Source: Pomphorhynchus laevis
Lineage: Eukaryota; Acanthocephala; Palaeacanthocephala; Echinorhynchida; Pomphorhynchidae
DNA: 64,000 nucleotides
Assembly (NCBI GenBank): GCA_012934845.2
Contig: WNNJ02002942.1
Span: 124,001-188,000, forward strand
Direction: 5' to 3'
In this document: positions 23,101 through 31,743 of the stretch, piece after piece
Position numbering within the stretch: position 1 is the stretch's first letter
Layout of the letters: every line of letters starts with the position of its first letter
Notes under the pieces: model-generated
Told to the model about the DNA's origin: nothing
Database searches by the model: none
What the model saw: the letters and a program-made list of their open reading frames with translations, nothing else
Position numbers and translations under genes: made by a program

Positions 23101-24237
23101 CCTGCAACGGGATATCGATGAAGTCGAAAATTGGGCTCTGCGCAATGGGTTGATTGTAAATATATCAAAATGCAAACATTTACGTGTTTGTGGCGGAAAT
23201 GCTCAATCTTTAGTTAATTATAGCTTTCAAAGCAGTGATATAGAACGAGTGAACAAATATATGGACTTGGGAGTGTGGATAAACAGTGATTTGAGTACTG
23301 TCACACATACTAAACATGCTTGTTCAAATGCGTTGGGGATAATCGGTCAACTTTGACGCACTTTCATTACACTCAATTAATTTGCCCTACGTCCGCTAAT
23401 CTTTGCTAATGTGTTGATCCGTCTTCTATATGTTGCGCCGTGTTTGCATCCCCAAAATTCAAAAGAACATATTAGTTCAGAGAGGGTATTTCATAGAGCT
23501 ACCAAGCTAGCACCGCAACTGAAATTTTTGTCGTACCCTGATCGATTAAAAGCACTTAGACTTGAGACTGTCACGTGGACCCGCCGATACATCGATATGA
23601 GTATGGTCTGGCAAATTCTTAATGATTTGGATCATCCACTTCGAGATTGTCTTCATTTGCGCTCATCCAATATTCTCCGAGACCATGGTTTAACCCTGCG
23701 ACGTGAAAGGATAAGAAAATCACGAGCTGTCCAATTTGATCGGCGAGTTGTATCTCTGTGGAATAGGCTTGGAGAGTCAACAGTGTGCACTATCAATATC
23801 AACGAATTCAAAAAGAAATTACGGATGGAGGATGCCATGGGGAAAGCTGCTTTTCCGTATTTGTGATACTTTTATTATATTTTATTTTTTTCTGCAGTGA
23901 ACCAGCCAATTAAGCCATGCTTTTATGTGCTATTGAAACATTAATAATAATAAATAGAATTGGCCGAAGACCCTGAATGAATTAATCTAAACATTTAAAA
24001 TCACGTCAGTGAATTAGCAATAAAATTATGAATGAAATGACCTGAAAATAATACAAACAGATTGTATAAACGCAAAAGCAACTCTTTTTGGATAAATTTT
24101 GTGCTCTTCAATTATTGTACCTTTTTCAGACGATCAAGCATTATCTGTTTCGTACCAGAACTGTCCAAATTACGTCGATGTAGTTCTCTACGTAACTCAG
24201 CCACAAACATATCTTTTAGTCGTTTTGCTGTAGGCAT
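4417..24237 (-). CDS. Scaffold attachment factor B-like protein (SAP–RRM–coiled coil), 14 exons
   Basis: Assembled by eye from exons 24121–24237, 18462–18498, 17348–17825, 15149–15183, 15018–15100, 14825–14974, 14150–14218, 14060–14103, 13973–14013, 13873–13909, 12829–12847 (tentative), 11804–12429, 11663–11754 and 4417–4892. All junctions are GT–AG and every phase fits, giving 2304 bases and 767 residues. Order: SAP domain (residues about 5–39), Ser/Glu-rich acidic segment (52–210), RRM (226–300), Lys-rich linker, Glu/Arg coiled coil (about 372–470), Arg/Ser tail. This is the order of SAFB, SAFB2 and SLTM, nuclear matrix proteins that bind AT-rich DNA through SAP and RNA through RRM and act in transcription and splicing. 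Human members are somewhat longer (about 900–1030 residues). The 5.6-kb first intron carries an antisense LINE-B copy. The N-terminus could extend upstream in an unseen exon. Confidence 0.85.
6370..6650 (+). repeat. Dispersed repeat family R, copy A
   Basis: Starts ATCAGCTAACTGAGTCTATG and runs to CAACAAAGCAG. The block GAGGTCATCAGGAGGAACTG with GGTTTCGG downstream is shared nearly exactly with copy B at 16139–16180. Non-coding. Confidence 0.7.
9592..9625. repeat. Perfect 14-bp hairpin
   Basis: Arms GACTTTATGCTCTC and its exact complement, loop TTTCAT. Lies in intron 13 of the SAFB-like gene. No T-run that would suggest a terminator. Confidence 0.8.
11027..11109. repeat. TA dinucleotide microsatellite, ~82 bp
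   Basis: Pure AT/TA repeat, followed 55 bp later by the 61-bp hairpin at 11164–11224. Non-coding, intronic. Confidence 0.97.
11164..11224. repeat. 28-bp-arm hairpin
   Basis: Arms start TAGTTTTGTGTTAG and meet at GCTAAGT–TTTG–ACTTAGC. They match except for one extra A in the right arm. Near-perfect arms suggest a recent fold-back or a tiny MITE. Confidence 0.85.
11663..11754 (-). CDS. SAFB-like gene, exon 13
   Basis: 92 bp between acceptor TTTGTTTTAAG and donor GCAG|GTGGTT. Reads R-MSFIERDTTPPRKLKK … IDQSSAG. The donor was chosen because it is the only one whose phase fits exon 14; reading on would reach a stop soon after. Basic, Arg/Ser-rich. Confidence 0.75.
11804..12429 (-). CDS. SAFB-like gene, exon 12 (coiled coil and RS-like region)
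   Basis: 626 bp from acceptor AATATTTAG (phase 0) to donor TCAAG|GTAATC (phase 2). The protein begins IERKSQMLKVLDRRVRRREF and continues as a long Glu/Arg helix (REREEHERRNEEKV) like the ERE/ERR coil of SAFB, then a Ser/Arg-rich stretch with SPARRRSS. The open frame on the plus strand at 12003–12350 is its antisense shadow. Confidence 0.85.
12530..13060 (+). repeat. Three diverged copies of a ~170-bp repeat with Penelope-type tail motif
   Basis: Units at about 12530–12718, 12719–12888 and 12889–13060 share CATCAGGATTAAAATT, GAGCTATCGAAATATTGTAC, CTTCTTCGTTCC and ATGAAAAGAGATTATGG. A further relative lies at 26820–26950. The pair CTGATGA … GAAATATTG resembles tails found with Penelope-like elements. 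Intronic. Confidence 0.6.
12829..12847 (-). CDS. SAFB-like gene, tentative 19-bp microexon 11
   Basis: Needed to restore phase between exon 10 (ends with two bases of a codon) and exon 12 (starts in phase 0). The segment between CGATTAGACAG and GTAAAA codes SFEGTKK and fixes the phase exactly. It lies inside repeat unit 2 of the 12.5–13.06-kb array, so it may be chance; another unseen exon in 12848–13872 is the alternative. Confidence 0.35.
13873..13909 (-). CDS. SAFB-like gene, exon 10
   Basis: 37 bp between acceptor AATCAAACAG and a textbook donor TTC|GTAAGT. Reads ERMQYLLVNKLT plus two bases. Phase fits exon 9. Confidence 0.65.
13973..14013 (-). CDS. SAFB-like gene, exon 9
   Basis: 41 bp after acceptor TTTTTCTTAAG, donor AAAGG|GTAAAA. 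Reads S-TSKHTTALDPKRK, part of the basic linker between RRM and coiled coil. Confidence 0.65.
14060..14103 (-). CDS. SAFB-like gene, exon 8
   Basis: 44 bp after acceptor TTTATTTAG, donor ACAAG|GTTGGC. Reads IKVCKQIDASDNRT. Flanked by two 46-bp introns (14014–14059 and 14104–14149). Confidence 0.7.
14150..14218 (-). CDS. SAFB-like gene, exon 7
   Basis: 69 bp, phase 0 on both sides, acceptor TACATTTAG, donor GAACAG|GTAACT. Reads GDKKRTEDIISQHRKESG and SLPEQ: the charged linker directly after the RRM. Confidence 0.75.
14607..14642. repeat. Perfect 15-bp hairpin
   Basis: Arms AACTTTGGCATTACA and exact complement, loop ACGAAA. In intron 6 of the SAFB-like gene. Confidence 0.8.
14825..14974 (-). 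CDS. SAFB-like gene, exon 6 (second half of RRM, RNP1)
   Basis: 150 bp, phase 0, acceptor TTGATTTTAG, donor CGC|GTACGT. Reads VKVARIVKKSYLGGSRLCGY with the RNP1-type motif RLCGYVEM, then DEADKAICALHKTSLNG. The LHKT-x-L-x-G string is characteristic of SAFB-type RRMs (human LHKTELHG). Confidence 0.9.
15018..15100 (-). CDS. SAFB-like gene, exon 5 (first half of RRM, RNP2)
   Basis: 83 bp, acceptor TTTTTTTTCAG, donor GGAAAA|GTAAAT. Reads ASSQVWVNNISVETKAM and IFSKHGK. RNP2 is VWVNNI; FSKHGK corresponds to FSKYGK of human SAFB. The intron to exon 6 is only 43 bp. Confidence 0.9.
15149..15183 (-). CDS. SAFB-like gene, exon 4
   Basis: 35 bp, acceptor TTGTATTATAG, donor AAAG|GTATTC. Reads S-ELLKERADIDK; its phases fit both exon 3 and exon 5 exactly, which is the main support. 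The next intron is 48 bp. Confidence 0.75.
15960..16275 (+). repeat. Dispersed repeat family R, copy B
   Basis: Longest copy of the family, in intron 3 of the SAFB-like gene. Holds GAGGTCATCAGGAGGAACTG (16139 on), GGTTTCGGCACC, GGCCAAATGCATGCTAATGA and TTATTCTAATGCAAATG. A shorter piece with the last two landmarks lies at 18770–18855 (copy D). Confidence 0.7.
16301..16322. repeat. Perfect 10-bp hairpin beside repeat copy B
   Basis: GAACTGATGA–CC–TCATCAGTTC. Short but exact. Confidence 0.7.
17348..17825 (-). CDS. SAFB-like gene, exon 3 (acidic Ser/Glu segment)
   Basis: 478 bp, acceptor GATTGTTGCAG, donor GAAAG|GTAATC. Low-complexity, rich in Ser, Glu, Asp and Asn (for example SKENVSIEKSKLETELLERS, NENNTIEEDLVLDEQ, then ELDRELLDFQGSNSNNSLD). 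SAFB proteins carry an acidic segment of this kind between SAP and RRM. Confidence 0.8.
18462..18498 (-). CDS. SAFB-like gene, exon 2
   Basis: 37 bp, acceptor TATTTTGTTTAG, donor AAAAG|GTCAGT. Reads AASMQSLSDSAK and one base that joins exon 3 as Val. Follows directly on the SAP domain. Confidence 0.7.
19021..19285 (+). mobile_element. 265-bp element with 18-bp terminal inverted repeats and hammerhead-like core
   Basis: Ends are TTTTTTGCAAACTTTGTC (19021–19038) and the inverted copy ending at 19285, 16 of 18 matching. The interior is much richer in G+C than the surrounding intron. CTGATGA at 19167–19173 and GTCGAAA at 19203–19209 have the spacing of a hammerhead core, with stem II GAC(C)ATC/GATGTC. 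No coding frame. Could be a MITE or a SINE-like Penelope relative. Confidence 0.55.
20125..20154. repeat. Perfect 13-bp hairpin
   Basis: TATTTTGCCCAAG–GATG–complement. Intronic. Confidence 0.75.
20481..20511. repeat. Perfect 12-bp hairpin
   Basis: ATAGACAATTTT, 7-base loop, exact complement. Intronic. Confidence 0.7.
20663..20688. repeat. Perfect 12-bp hairpin with 2-base loop
   Basis: AATTCTACACAA–TG–complement. Such a small loop is a snap-back, not a normal RNA hairpin. Confidence 0.75.
21810..23950 (+). mobile_element. LINE-B copy 1, 5'-truncated, in the SAFB-like intron 1
   Basis: Lies antisense to the host gene in its first intron. The copy starts between EN and RT (reads WPDPAVVGVDEAWDHF at its 5' edge) and keeps RT through the C-terminal domain. 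The 3' end carries the hairpin AAGC–CAT–GCTT at 23912–23922 followed by (AAT)n near 23943. Few frame breaks (about two), so not old compared with its neighbours. No EN, so immobile by itself. Confidence 0.9.
21882..23866 (+). pseudogene. LINE-B reverse transcriptase (ORF2 3' part)
   Basis: The long frame 21882–23153 (423 codons) carries RT blocks: DNYRPVSITCLCCRMLERII, QHGFRKGYSTVTNLL, IIFFDFSKAFDRVDH, SFLSNRS, GVPQGSVLGSLLFSVYINDL and LLYADDLKIWR. The catalytic Asp of FFDFSKAFD and both Asp of YADD are present. After 23153 the frame shifts; 23150–23356 and 23411–23866 code the thumb and C-terminal region, ending with the VSLWNRLGE motif typical of CR1/L2/Jockey-like LINEs. Confidence 0.85.
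24121..24237 (-). CDS. SAFB-like gene, exon 1 (SAP domain)
   Basis: Starts with ATG at 24237 right after TTCTTCTAG and reads MPTAKRLKDMFVAELRREL, HRRNLDSSGTK and LDRLKK, ending at donor AAAAAG|GTACAA (phase 0). This is a full SAP motif (about 35 residues): two amphipathic helices with the L–RxELxxRNLDxxGxK–L–RLKK pattern, which binds AT-rich matrix-attachment DNA. The frame is too short for a naive ORF search. Because AG directly precedes ATG, either an upstream leader exon or a trans-spliced leader joins here. Confidence 0.88.
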
Positions 24238-26839
24238 CTAGAAGAAGCATTATTACATCAAGTTAAAGAAATAAGTAAGAAACACATTTTAAATCAATCA
24301 TATACTACAATCAATAGAATTTGAATCGGCATTCTATAATCGGTCTACCGCAATCGCAAATCATTTAATCACAAACTACAAGTTTAATTTAACATCAGAG
24401 CATTTGAGTTATGAAAATTATTCAAACACACGCAACAACCAAGAGTAGAATTTTAATACTTTGTTGCTAATTGCCCTACATTGCAAATATTACTGAACGA
24501 GTTTGTTGTCTTCGCTACCAAAAACGCAATAGCCGCCAATCTTGCTAATTACCAAAAATGACGAAAATCCATATAGTATCTTGTAAGGATCGGAAAGAAT
24601 TTAAAACTAAAAGTTGGGAAATAAAAATCGTCGTTTCGAAACAAAAAGGCAGTTACATATTCGTCTTAAAACAGTAAAATACGTTATAATACAATGCATA
24701 GCTAGATATTTACATTTTCACTATTCATACCCCAACGTTGACGTAACCGAAAAAAAAACTTAAAAATTACAAATTCGTCTTAAAGCAGTAAAATACATAC
24801 TTATTATACAATCCATAGCTAGATATTTACAGTCTCACTAGTCATACTCTAGCATTGACGTAACCAAAAAAAACTTACGAAAGAACAGAAAATACAGCTA
24901 AAAAAACAACATATTGGACACCTCAATTTTAAGCCTGTAACTTCCTCAAAATTAGGAGGAACATATAAACTTCTTTAATAATGATACGATTGAGATCGAC
25001 TTTTTAAAAATGATATTCAAAATAACTGAAATACAAAGAATAGCAAAGTTCCATTCTGTACCAGAGGCCCGATTTTGTGATTTGTTGAAGACACGCATCT
25101 TGTGGTCACAGCACACGGCACAGTATCTTTGTGCCGTTTGTTTTTGATAATTTCAAAAATTTGACCTGTAGTTTTTAAATTATAATTTTAACTTTACTTT
25201 TTATTTTACAAAAATTAAACCTTAAAAATATATCTTTATACAAATGAAGATATATATCATCACATCTTGATAGATGCGATGATACGTCCTTGACCATTTA
25301 CAATCACTGAACCAGCTCTACACACAAAATATCCTTTAACAAACGTATTTTGTTCGGTGAAAAAGCTACATTACAGTGTTACTAATGAATCATCGATGCT
25401 AGATAATTCTATGAACCATTAAATTTGGATCAAAAAATATCTATTATCATAAATTATCATTGATTATTAATAAATTCGATTATTTATAATTAAATTAAAT
25501 ATTATTAAATATTAAAATTAATTGAGTATTTTTTAATTTAATCTATTTGTTACTCGGACGAAGAACAATTAAAATCTAATAAATATTAATTTTAAAGTTA
25601 ATTAAGAACATTTAATTATAAAAAATAATATTTATTTTATTATTTTATCTTATTTTATTATTCCTCTCGATGTTTAAACGCCCTTACCAATTAACTATTC
25701 CTATTTATTTTTAAAAGCCCTAAACAATTAAAATAATGTTAAATATCATTATACGTTAAGAAAACAACGTCTTAATTACGAAATAGCATTAAAAAGGATA
25801 TTACATCGAGCATCATCTAGTATATATTAATATGTTATAGTAGCGAGCTAGTTTCTCTTGTATTTATTGAATTAGTGAATACAAAACCGCGTTAAGTTGA
25901 TGTCACTAAATAATATGTTAATTTAAAATTCATCTGTTTGCCTAAATTAATTCATAATCTATCTAATGCATGCTCATACCAGTCATTAATTTAAAAATAA
26001 CTAGGAGCGTTTGGATAAATAGGACAAAAAAATCGATTTGCATTATCAAATTTTTTTATTTAATTTATTATTAAATTTTAATCTGTTACAATCTAAAACC
26101 TATAATATTCTGTATCGTAGATAATTGATTATTAATTATCTATTATCTATCATATCTATTATAATAGCGTAATTATAATTCTGAACAAGGAATTGACAGA
26201 TTATAATATCGAAGGATATCATCATAAAAGTACACGAATAAAGAAGCGGACAATTATTCTAGAATAAGTGTCCAAATATATTGAAGATGAACAATCTATC
26301 ATCGGCTAATCTGAGTTGTGATTCCAAATTTAAAAAAAAATACTTTTAAAGGTATAAAATTCATTAATAAAATTACCATATATTAAGTAAGTAAGGGTTT
26401 TATTAATAACTACCATATATTATCTACTACCAATCGAAAATACAACATTATACTATATATTTCCAAATCAAAAAATCCTAAGCAATCATGTTCACTTTCA
26501 GAATTCTAAAATAGTATCGATTTCTTTCTAGTTGTCCCTCAAATACTTATTCACATGAATGGCTTAATACAGAAATAATAAAAATATATTATTTTAATAA
26601 ATAATAATAAAAATACATTATTTTACAAATAATATTCGTTTCGATTTTGATTGTATTAGATAGGTGCCGATTTTACAGAATTACTATTTTAGAAAGTGCA
26701 ATTCTCATGGATGAAGCGATTAGCACCGTACAATTTTCGATTTTAAACTCTGTGTTCGATGTTATTAACTTTGCAAACAGTGGACAGATAGTCATACAAT
26801 CAATTATTATTATTTTTTGAAAAAAATATTATCAAAAGT
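24238..26839. other. AT-rich stretch without a supported gene
   Basis: Presumably the 5' flank or first non-coding intron of the SAFB-like gene. It holds a ~115-bp tandem duplication (24655–24890); nothing else recognisable on either strand. Confidence 0.5.
24655..24890. repeat. Tandem duplication of ~115 bp
   Basis: Both copies carry ATTCGTCTTAAA-CAGTAAAATAC, CATAGCTAGATATTTAC and TTGACGTAACC followed by an A run. About 85% alike. Confidence 0.8.
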
Positions 26840-26893
26840 ATAGTTATTACAGGAACGAAGAAGATTTTTCCTCTTCGTTCCTGTAATAACTAT
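26840..26893. repeat. Perfect 22-bp-arm hairpin
   Basis: Arms begin ATAGTTATTACAGG and are exact complements around a 10-base loop. The following GAAGATTGTGGGTTTAGT is a relative of the 12.5–13.06-kb repeat. Confidence 0.8.
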
Positions 26894-27274
26894 ATATTTG
26901 AAATGGAAGAAGATTGTGGGTTTAGTATTTATTATTAAAAGTATAATAAATGTCACAATTTGTTACTCAAGATCCGTAGCATCATGCTATTCTTATCTAA
27001 ATCTTGCAGAACAACATCCACATGTTTAAGAGCAGATGCATTACGCGGACGAGCAAATGTTATTTTCGTTGCCGAAAAGGATATGTTCGGCTATTGTTCG
27101 CATTCTCAAAGCAATAAAGGCACATTTTCCTTTTTGAATCGATACATAAAAGTGAAGAAATTGTCAACTCAATATCGGTTTCAGCATTCAAACATGAACT
27201 TTTTTGACTTTTGTTTGTGAGTCTTTCTTTTTTTCTTTACTTTTTCTTTTTTTAAGTGTGCAACTATGAGCTTT

Positions 27275-27474
27275 CCAGATTATTCCCGTCAGTTCCAGAT
27301 TATTCCTGTCAGTTCCAGATTATTCCTGTCAGTTCCAGATTATTCCTGTCAGTTCCAGATTATTCCTGTCAGTTCCAGATTATTCCTGTCAATTCCAGAT
27401 TATTCCTGTCAGCTCCAGATTATTCCTGTCAATTCCAGATTATTCCTGTCAGTTCTAGATTATTCCTGTCAGTT
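27275..27474 (+). repeat. LINE-A1 5' tandem repeat, 10 units of 20 bp
   Basis: Unit CCAGATTATTCCTGTCAGTT, units differing by zero to two bases. Directly upstream of ORF1 in all three A1 copies that keep their 5' end, with different unit numbers. Likely a promoter-bearing 5' UTR like the monomers of rodent L1, by analogy only. The long frames through it are just repeat translation. Confidence 0.9.
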
Positions 27475-27521
27475 CCGCTCGCTACGCTCGCGGATTGAGC
27501 TCAATCTATCGATAAAAGGTC

Positions 27522-28841
27522 ATGCCTAAAAAAGCGCGATCTCAGATCCCTGTTCCTGATCAAGAATCTTCCACATCGGAATGCAATGATGGTCAGCTTT
27601 GAAGTTGGATGCGATTCCAAAGATTGCGATGTATGGACACTTGTTCGTGTTAAAATATCCGACCACTCGGTGTATAAACGTAAACATTTCACTTGCGGTT
27701 TTTGTACATCAGTACGACTACTACAGTTATCCTGCTCATCTACTCCTGTATCACACACGACCACTCAGACCAATGCTGTTTTAGATGTTTCCCTCGCATC
27801 AACACCTGACTTCGCATCATATAATCCCATTATTGAACCTACTCTCTCACACACTCCTCGTTCAACTACGTACCAAACTTCCATTAATCTTTCTCATTCT
27901 AACAATGCTAACGGTAAAGCTTTTCATCTCGTACCTCCTCTTTCCTATTCCTCCCCAATCTAAATAAATCTCAAACTTCTTTATTCTCCTCACGTACTCC
28001 TTACTCGACCTCCCCTGTATCACTTCTCAATAATTTACATCCTTCCATCAAAATCATTTCCAGTAACATTTCCGATCAAGTGATTCAACACTCCATTCCT
28101 GTCACTCATGCCCCAACCTATCTTAATTCTCCTTACTCTACCTCCCACGTAACACTTCCAAATAATTTACATCCTTCATTTAAAATCATATCCAGTCACA
28201 TCTCTGATCAACCGATTCAACACCCCGCTCCTGTCACACTTGCTCCAACCAATATTAATTCTTTATCAAGCACCCCTGTCATTTCCACTTATATCTGCTC
28301 ATCTACCTCGACTCCTACCAGCTCTGTCCGTCCACCACTTCCACGAAATCGTTTTCCTTCGCGCGATCGCTGTATAATCATATCAAACTTAAAGCTTTCC
28401 GAATCTGCTTCTCCACAATCTCGCCTCGATGATGATGTATCTGCTTTCAGGTCTATCCTAGCAACCATTCTTCCTGATGATAACCCATCACTCTTCAATA
28501 ATATCGCTCCTGTATCCTTTATTCGTTTAAACAAATCCACTAAATCCAATCATCTCAGTCCTCCACTCTTAAAAATCGTTTTCCGACATAGTTCACATGC
28601 CTCTTCGGTACTCTCCCAACGTTTTAAACTTCTTACCACTTCATCTACTTGCCGTATCTTTCCTGACCGCTCCCCTTCTGATATTGCCCAGCTCAATTTA
28701 GCTCGCATTGAGAAACATCGACGTGAAACAAACGGCGAGTCATCCTTATCTATACGTCAAATCAACGGAAATTTTCACGTTGTACACACAAGGCCAAAAA
28801 TTCGATGGCGTCCCATCTCTCCCCCTTGTCTTCTTCGCTAG
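27522..28841 (+). pseudogene. LINE-A1 ORF1 (Cys finger + RRM-like RNA-binding protein), broken
   Basis: Starts MPKKARSQIPVP. A finger follows: GCDSKDCDVWTLV … RKHFTCGFC (C-x4-C … C-x2-C). Then a Ser/Pro/Thr-rich spacer and a C-terminal domain reading RDRCIIISNLKLSESAS, LDDDVSAFRSIL, FIRLNKS, LLKIVFRHS and QLNLARIEKHRRE, the pattern of RRM-like ORF1 domains in invertebrate LINEs. The present reading crosses two frames: about 27586–27963 and 28080–28841. Confidence 0.8.
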
Positions 28842-31714
28842 TCGATCTCGCTCCTAAGCATACTTTTCGTCTTAGTCTATTCAACACTCGCTCCATTCTT
28901 CATAAAGCTGATATGCTTCTCGATATCTTCGATCAATTATCTATCGATATTCTCTGCATTACCGAATCCTGGCACTCTGACTCCGACGATCTTGCTATTC
29001 GTCGTCTATGTCGCTCTGGTTGTTCTCTAGTTGAATCAGCTCGTCAAATTGCATCTCATACATCTACTGCTTCTAACCATGGCGGTATTGTTGCCATTGC
29101 TCGTCACCCAATGTCTTTACGTAAAATTAACGTTAACATCCGTTACACTTCGTTCGAATTACTCATATGCAGATTATCAACTCCTTTCCCTCTGGAACTT
29201 GTGATTGTATACCGTCCAGGTTCAGTTGCCCCATCACGTATCTTCTTTAACGACCTTGCAGATCTAATGTCTCACTGTTCATTGTCTTATACTCCTTCTT
29301 TTGTTCTCGGTGACTTTAACATTCGTCTTGATCGCCCGTCTGACTCTGACTCTATCACTTTAACTAATATTTTTTTTCTGATTTTAACTATAAATTACTT
29401 TCAACAAGCCCAACTCATATTCTCGGCGGTGCTCTCGACATCATTGCTGTTCCTAACTGCTTCAATGACTATACCTCCTTGTCAATTACTGATCCTGGTT
29501 TGTCCGATCATTTCCTTGTCACTCTTACTCTTACTCGTCCCCATCCTCCTTCTCCGCCTTTACCATTATCTACACCAAGTCGACCCTGGAAGCTTCTCGA
29601 TATCCCTATTCTCTGCACAGCCTTACTCAATTCTTCACTCTTTTCACTTCCTCTTAACTATCTCTCTCCCGATGATCTCTGCATTCTGTTTGATTCTGAA
29701 CTTACGTCGATCCTCAATAACCTTCTGCCTAGTCGACTTCGACGTTCCCAGCGCTTGCGCCATGCTCCCTGGTTCGATTCTGACTGTAGTCTTTCTAAGC
29801 GTCGACTCCGTCACTCTTTTCGTATGTATAAACGCTTTCTTAAACGTTCACCCAACTCACTCCCTCCAAATCTTCGTGATTCCTACTTTTCTCAACGCCG
29901 TTCACATCTCATTCTTATACGTACTAAACGTACTCTCTTTTGGCGAAATCAACTCGAGTCATCTTCCAACTCTAAATCTCATTGGAAAATCTTAAACTCA
30001 ATTCTTTCACGATCATCTACCCCTTGTAATATAAATCCTGATGAATTTTCTTCTTATCTACAAACTAAGCTATCTAATTTACTTTCCCTACTACCCATAG
30101 CCCCTTGTACCCACTCTTCTCTTTAAATACTTTCCTCCCAGAACTATTCCACCTTCTTCCCGTTTCGTCTGATGAAGTTTCTTCGGTTCTGCTGTCATTA
30201 CCTAATAAAACCTCTCCTTCTGACCCAATTCCCACTCACTTGCTTAAAAATATCTGCTCCTTTATCTTACCCTTCCTAACCACATTGTTCAACTCGTCCA
30301 TCCGTAGCCGTACATTTCCTTCCATCTGGAAATGCGCCACTGTTCGTCCTCTCATCAAAAAGCAATCTCTCGACTCCTCACTACCATCTTCGTACCGTCC
30401 TATTTCACTTCTCCCAACCCTCTCTAAACTCCTTGAGCGTCTCGTTCTTAAGCAAGTTAATACATATCTCTATTCCTCTAACTTATTTCCTCCCTTCCAA
30501 GCCACTTTTCGCACTAATTACTCTACCGAAATTGCGTGTCTTAAAGTTTATAACGACTTAATCACATCGCGCGATCATAAATTATGTAGTATCATAGTTT
30601 CTCTTGACCTATCGTCTGCTTTCGACATCGTCGATCACTCGATTCTTCTATATCGCCTTCGTCATGATTATGGCTTCTCTTTACCCACTGTATTATGGTT
30701 TTCTTCATATCTATCAAACCGTACATTTCGCGTATATTCTAACTCTTCTCTCTCCCATCCTTCGTTTATTCCGTCCGGTGTTCCACAAGGCTCCGTATTA
30801 GGCCCTATACTTTTCTCTCTTCTTCTTGGTGATTTGTCTTCGATTTCTCATAAATTTAACTTCCATGTTATGCAATATGCTGATGACATTCTCATCTATG
30901 CTCATGCACCTGTTTATCGTATTCACGATCTTAGTGTTTCCGCTTCGGACTGTCTTGTCTCAATTTCCAATCATCTTTCTTCCCTTCGCCTTTCTCTGAA
31001 TCCTGATAAATCCAAAATTATGTGGATCCTGCCTCGACGCCTCGGCTTCGAACCTCCCTCCGTATCATTCAATTCTACAATTATTCATATCGTTGATAAT
31101 CTCGTTTTCCTAGGCTTCCATTTTGACAACCGACTTTCACTTAAACCTTTCGTTAGAGATAAAGTACGCTCATCTACCTTGATACTCCGCAACCTCCGTC
31201 AAGTTCGTAGATTGATCGATTTCCCTTCTTGTATGACTCTCATATCATCTCTACTTTTTCTAGACTCGATTATTGTCTTAGTATATTTTCCAACTCACCT
31301 AAATCCACTCTTCTTCCCCTACAACGCATCGTCAACGCAGCTGTCCGAATTATCCTCCGTCTTCGTCGTTTTGATCATACATCCTACCATCTTGCTTCTC
31401 TCGATTTGCCTACAATTTATTGTCGTGTTCAAATTCGTCTTCTTATCGTTGCTTTCCGCCTTGTAACTTTTCATACCCCTTCATTTCTCAACCTTCCTTT
31501 TCTTGATAATTCTCGTTCTGTTTACTGTTCCTTGCGTTCCTGTAATTCCCTTCTTTTACATGTCCCAAACTACTCTACCTCCTTTGGACTCCGCTCCTTC
31601 CTGGTGGCTGCTCCTCTATCGTGGAATCATCTGCCCATTCATATACACCAATCAACTTCCCTGCAGTGCTTCAAACGACAAATCCGATCCCATTTTAACA
31701 ATTTATCTGCTTGA
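28805..31714 (+). pseudogene. LINE-A1 ORF2 (AP-type endonuclease + RT), broken
   Basis: EN motifs in order: LSLFNTRSIL, DILCITESWHSD, VIVYRPG, VLGDFNIRLD and, after a frame break, GLSDHFLV (catalytic Asp-His). RT: SYRPISLLPTLSKLLERL, SLDLSSAFDIVDH, GVPQGSVLGPILFSLL, QYADDILIYAHA. C-terminal: APLSWNHLPIHI. Frames used are 28805–29400, 29479–30126, 30105–31240 and 31229–31714. APE-type EN with this RT places it near the CR1/L2/Jockey group. Confidence 0.85.
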
Positions 31715-31743
31715 CTTTCTCATTTTTGTTTGTGGACTTGTAA

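Noticed and set aside
26960-27220. 86-codon plus-strand frame before LINE-A1 copy 1
   Set aside because: Not shared with other A1 copies and no known motif; composition not convincing.
28732-29531. Missing segment in LINE-A1 copy 3 as a spliced intron
   Set aside because: The borders do not allow GT–AG in any alignment of the 2-bp microhomology; a plain deletion fits better.
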